Shown: positions 61,650 through 64,000 of the stretch, in pieces
Position numbering within the stretch: position 1 is the first letter of the stretch
Layout: each line of letters begins with the position of its first letter
Source: Acetoanaerobium sticklandii
GTDB taxonomy: Bacteria > Bacillota > Clostridia > Peptostreptococcales > Filifactoraceae
Assembly (NCBI RefSeq): GCF_000196455.1
Contig: NC_014614.1
Span: 2,517,501 to 2,581,500 of the forward strand
DNA: 64,000 bases
Direction: 5' to 3'
Program-made: the position numbers and the translations under genes
Notes under the pieces: model-generated
The model's database searches: none
The model's input: only the letters and a program-made list of their open reading frames with translations
What the model was told of the DNA's origin: nothing

Positions 61650-62014
61650 AATACTTTGTTTTTCTTTTATTTTACAAAAACCAACTCCTTTTATTAATAA
61701 ATGACAATGAATAACTTGCTTGAACTTTCTCATCATGATAAAATTTATAGTTTTAACTCTATGTGATACAATAATATTAACTGTAAATTTAAGCATTATT
61801 TCTTTTGCTAATAAAATTGAAGCGACTGTCCCGGATATATAGATAATTCAAAAAAATGACAAAGAGCTAACAACTATAAATAAGAGTGACTACAGCGATT
61901 GTCGTTAGAACTATATGTACTGTTATATCTGTGAAAACATCTTCTATAATGACACTTTGGGACCAGTCTTTTAACTATCATAGCAACTACTAGTACTGGA
62001 GGAATAGATAAGAA
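61650..62014. other. 365-bp intergenic region with possible remnant of a membrane-protein gene
   Basis: No intact gene is seen. On the minus strand, roughly 61855-61970, an open stretch reads like a piece of a membrane protein (includes EDVFTDITVHIVLTTIAVV) but has no start, and stops lie on both sides. It might be a decayed gene or chance. A GGAGG-containing site near 62000 serves the next gene. Confidence 0.3.
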
Positions 62015-62233
62015 ATGTTAAAAAAATTATCTAAACTAAAAAAGAATATACTTATAATTAGCTCAGTAGTAACGACACTTATTATTCTTATGTTTCTTAT
62101 AGGATTAATCAATATATCAATACAACCAGTTTTGCTTACTATAATTAAGAGAACACTTTACTTTCAATTATTTATCCTCATAATATCAGCTTTAGTGTTT
62201 TCTATATTTAATCTCATCTACAAAAAGAAATAA
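62015..62233 (+). CDS. Small two-helix membrane protein, unknown
   Basis: A 72-residue product with a Lys-rich N-terminus (MLKKLSKLKKNIL) and two hydrophobic segments (about residues 14-34 and 47-66), ending in KKK. I do not recognise a family. GGAGGAATAGATAAGAA lies before the ATG. It could be one component of a small membrane system with the lipoprotein that follows; the two are on the same strand. Evidence for it being a gene is the ribosome site and the clean membrane topology. Confidence 0.5.
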   Translation: MLKKLSKLKKNILIISSVVTTLIILMFLIGLINISIQPVLLTIIKRTLYFQLFILIISALVFSIFNLIYKKK

Positions 62234-62338
62234 TTAGAAGTAACTTAATGTTTGGTAGAGATTTTATACATTCAGAAAATTTTGCTTGAACTATTTATAT
62301 TTAAATTTTATATACGGCAAGATAAGGAGACGAATGAC

Positions 62339-62890
62339 ATGAATCGTACTAATTTAGATTTTGCATTTGGGATAGAATTAATGAAAACAAAATTAAACTA
62401 TTATAAAATATTTTTCCTATTAATTGTATTATTATTTTTTTTGTTTAGTTTTGGATGTAAGCAAAAAGAAACCCATATAGAGGGTTTCCTAAAATATGTG
62501 TATTCTTTTGAATATAAATCTAACACTGATTTTTTTGAAGAAATTAACTCTTCAAAAGACTTTCAAGAACTTTCTATTTTGTTAAATGAAAAATATGATT
62601 ACATGGAAAACTTTTGCACAAAGAAATGTATTGATAGTTTAAAAAGCAATCGTGATCCTATCTCTCTTTGGCAATTTCTAAATGATAATAATCTTGATAT
62701 GAATGTAAATGGTATTACTATAAAGAAAAAAAGTGATACTTCATTTGATTTTTCAGTAAATGTAGCTATAAGAAAAAATAATGAAATAATATACTCGTCA
62801 GTTCAAAAAGGTCAGATTATTTTAGATAAATACAAAAAAATAGATAATGTATACTTTCAAAATTTAAATAATATATTTGAAATTAACTAG
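62339..62890 (+). CDS. Hypothetical lipoprotein
   Basis: Unrecognised product of 183 residues if started at ATG 62339, behind AAGGAG (62324-62329). A Sec/lipoprotein signal follows a second in-frame Met (62381): NYYKIFFLLIVLLFFLFSFGC, with a lipobox-like FSFGC. If the lipoprotein begins there, the product is 169 residues. The mature domain is charged with no recognisable motif (FLKYVYSFEYKSNTDFFEE). The AT-rich composition matches neighbours. Its 3' end overlaps the convergent glutathione peroxidase gene by 8 bp. Confidence 0.6.
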   Translation: MNRTNLDFAFGIELMKTKLNYYKIFFLLIVLLFFLFSFGCKQKETHIEGFLKYVYSFEYKSNTDFFEEINSSKDFQELSILLNEKYDYMENFCTKKCIDSLKSNRDPISLWQFLNDNNLDMNVNGITIKKKSDTSFDFSVNVAIRKNNEIIYSSVQKGQIILDKYKKIDNVYFQNLNNIFEIN

Positions 62891-63368
62891 CTTCATCTAT
62901 AAGCTGTTTTATTTTCTCTTCTAACTTAAGTGGCGAAGTGGCTGAAGCTATCCTATCTACAACATTTCCCTTGGAATCCACAATAAACTTTGTAAAGTTC
63001 CACTTTATGTCCTTACCAACTAGTCCTTTTTTAGCATTGGTAAGGTGAACAAATAAAGGATGAGCATTGGGTCCTTTTACGTCTACTTTATCAAACATAG
63101 GAAAGGTAACCCCAAAATTAAACGAACAAAAGCTTTTTATCTGAGCAGTATCTCCTGGCTCCTGATTTCCAAACTGGTTGCACGGAAAACCTAAAATTTC
63201 AAAATGTTCATTACCTAGCTTCTGATAAAGAGCTTCCAGCTCTTCATATTGAGGTGTGAAGCCTCAGTTGCTTGCTGTATTTACTATAAGAAGTACTTTT
63301 CCTTTAAAGGCATCCATAGTTATTTCTTCAAAATCAATAGTTCTAAGCTTAATGTCATAAATTGACAT
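62883..63368 (-). CDS. Selenocysteine-containing glutathione peroxidase
   Basis: A 161-residue thioredoxin-fold peroxidase. The family motif is NTASN-U-GFTPQY: the UGA at 63264-63266 (residue 35) is read as selenocysteine, where most bacterial relatives have Cys. The second motif GFPCNQFGNQEPG (with catalytic Gln) and WNFTKF (catalytic Trp) are present, and both halves keep the same frame across the UGA. A hairpin AAGAGCT-GGA-AGCTCTT (63228-63244) starts 19 nt after the UGA and is a SECIS candidate. GGTGG precedes ATG 63368. It reduces hydroperoxides, probably using thioredoxin-like donors. Confidence 0.92.
63228..63244 (-). promoter_or_regulatory. Putative SECIS element of the glutathione peroxidase
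   Basis: Hairpin AAGAGCT-GGA-AGCTCTT, 19 nt after the UGA codon, with GG in the apical loop as in bacterial SelB-binding hairpins. Confidence 0.5.
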
Positions 63369-63684
63369 AGTAGTTCCACCTTTCAATATTTTTCCTAATT
63401 TTTCCAAATATAGCAATATATATAATCTAGTATCAATAATTAATATAGGATTCAATATAAAATCTTATATTTTATTATTTATACCAAATTTATCTCAATA
63501 TCAACATAAATTTTCATTTCCTAATTATTCCAATTTCAACTTTATAATCGTAGCTCTATCTAACTAAGATAATGTATAATGTATAATGTATAAAACCCCA
63601 TTTGTTATGGATAAAATTGCAAATTAAATCAAAAACCTTGTTGTATTTACATTAAAATTTAAATAAAAAGGTTGGGAGCCTGAT
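63369..63684. other. 316-bp AT-rich intergenic region with a 7-bp tandem repeat
   Basis: No gene is seen. Three copies of ATAATGT (63569-63589) create overlapping TATAAT -10-like boxes about 95 bp before the DJ-1/PfpI gene start. No convincing -35 is apparent. Confidence 0.4.
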
Positions 63685-64000
63685 ATGAAAAAGGTGTTAC
63701 TGCTTTTAGCCAATGGCTTTGAAGCTTTTGAAGCTAGCGTGTTTGCTGATGTTATAGGCTGGAACAAGCTAGAAGGTGATTTAAATACTGAGCTTTTAAC
63801 TACTGGACTGCATGAAGAAATAAAATCTACTGTAGGTTTTGCTGTAAAAAGAGAACTACTCATCAGTGAAATCAATGTAGATGAATTTGATGCTCTTGCA
63901 ATACCCGGTGGATTTGAAGAAAAAGGCTATTATGATGATGCTTTTCATGAAGATTTTCTTAATCTTATTAATAAATTTCATGAATCAAATAAAATCATAG
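63685..64000 (+). CDS. DJ-1/PfpI-family protein (partial, runs off window)
   Basis: The first 105 codons of a gene cut by the right edge. The start MKKVLLLLANGFEAFEASVFADVIGW and the block FDALAIPGGFEEKGYYDD are typical of DJ-1/PfpI proteins (ThiJ-like), which have glutamine amidotransferase-like folds. The catalytic Cys would lie beyond the window. GGGAGCC precedes the ATG. Possible roles in this family include protease, glyoxalase-like or chaperone functions; none can be assigned. Confidence 0.82.
   Translation, partial: MKKVLLLLANGFEAFEASVFADVIGWNKLEGDLNTELLTTGLHEEIKSTVGFAVKRELLISEINVDEFDALAIPGGFEEKGYYDDAFHEDFLNLINKFHESNKII

Noticed and set aside
1..64000. CRISPR arrays, tRNA/rRNA genes, prophage
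   Set aside because: No regularly spaced repeats, no tRNA cloverleaf-like or rRNA-like sequence and no phage structural genes were noticed on reading. A tRNAscan or Rfam search would be decisive and was not run.

Overview
The window looks like chromosome from a low-GC, strictly anaerobic, amino-acid-fermenting Clostridia member. A Peptostreptococcaceae or Acetoanaerobium-like organism is my inference, not something the sequence proves. Supporting signs are the AT-rich DNA with strong Shine-Dalgarno sites, pyruvate formate-lyase with its activase, Firmicutes-type RNA regulation (a T-box and a PyrR attenuator), NhaC-type Na+/H+ antiporters, and three genes that read an in-frame UGA as selenocysteine. 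I saw no rRNA, tRNA, CRISPR array or prophage. One IS30-family element is present.

Layout. 1-5.8 kb: end of a GGDEF protein, an NhaC antiporter, a metallo-hydrolase, an AI-2E-family permease and a lipid glycosyltransferase. 5.9-9.9 kb: pflB-pflA behind a CRP/FNR-type box, followed by a Crp/Fnr regulator with an N-terminal Cys cluster. 10-15.7 kb: thrC-thrB, a DUF2157/GDYXXLXY pair, bioY with a BirA-like operator, and malic enzyme. 15.9-23.4 kb: GNAT, murI, a PPOX flavoprotein, DegV, a MerR-TipAS regulator, an exported protein, a selenocysteine peroxiredoxin, a glutaredoxin-like protein and a pyridoxal kinase. 23.4-29.3 kb: the complete ribose operon rbsR-K-D-A-C-B on the minus strand. An IS30-family element (29338-30539, 13-bp target duplication) sits directly upstream of the rbsR -35 box. 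30.8-34.9 kb: a frameshifted diguanylate cyclase, a Fur-boxed flavodoxin-DUF3793 pair, a DMT transporter and a DUF5714 protein with a Cys-Sec motif. 35-43.9 kb: an archaeal-type AspRS under an aspartate T-box, a rhodanese lipoprotein, a CAP-domain protein, and carA-carB under a PyrR attenuator. 44-54.9 kb: an SH3 lipoprotein, an ATP-pyrophosphatase, a D-aminoacyl-tRNA deacylase next to diaminopropionate ammonia-lyase, a sensor kinase/HD-GYP pair and two chemoreceptors. 55-57.6 kb: a cystine-type ABC transporter preceded by a short polycysteine leader ORF and terminator. 57.6-64 kb: an XRE regulator, an OFA-type MFS transporter, DUF2294, a second NhaC-family protein, small membrane proteins, a selenocysteine glutathione peroxidase and the start of a DJ-1/PfpI gene.

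The most interesting system is at 55.0-57.6 kb. A promoter drives a 32-codon ORF with four consecutive Cys codons plus a final Cys codon. An intrinsic terminator follows, and then a three-gene amino-acid ABC importer. All three importer proteins (about 734 residues together) contain no cysteine, and the binding protein has even lost the usual lipoprotein Cys. This reads as a cysteine-responsive ribosome-mediated attenuator controlling a cyst(e)ine importer that can be made during cysteine starvation. Second in interest is the DUF5714 selenoprotein, whose start and Cys-Sec motif appear only if a UGA is read through.
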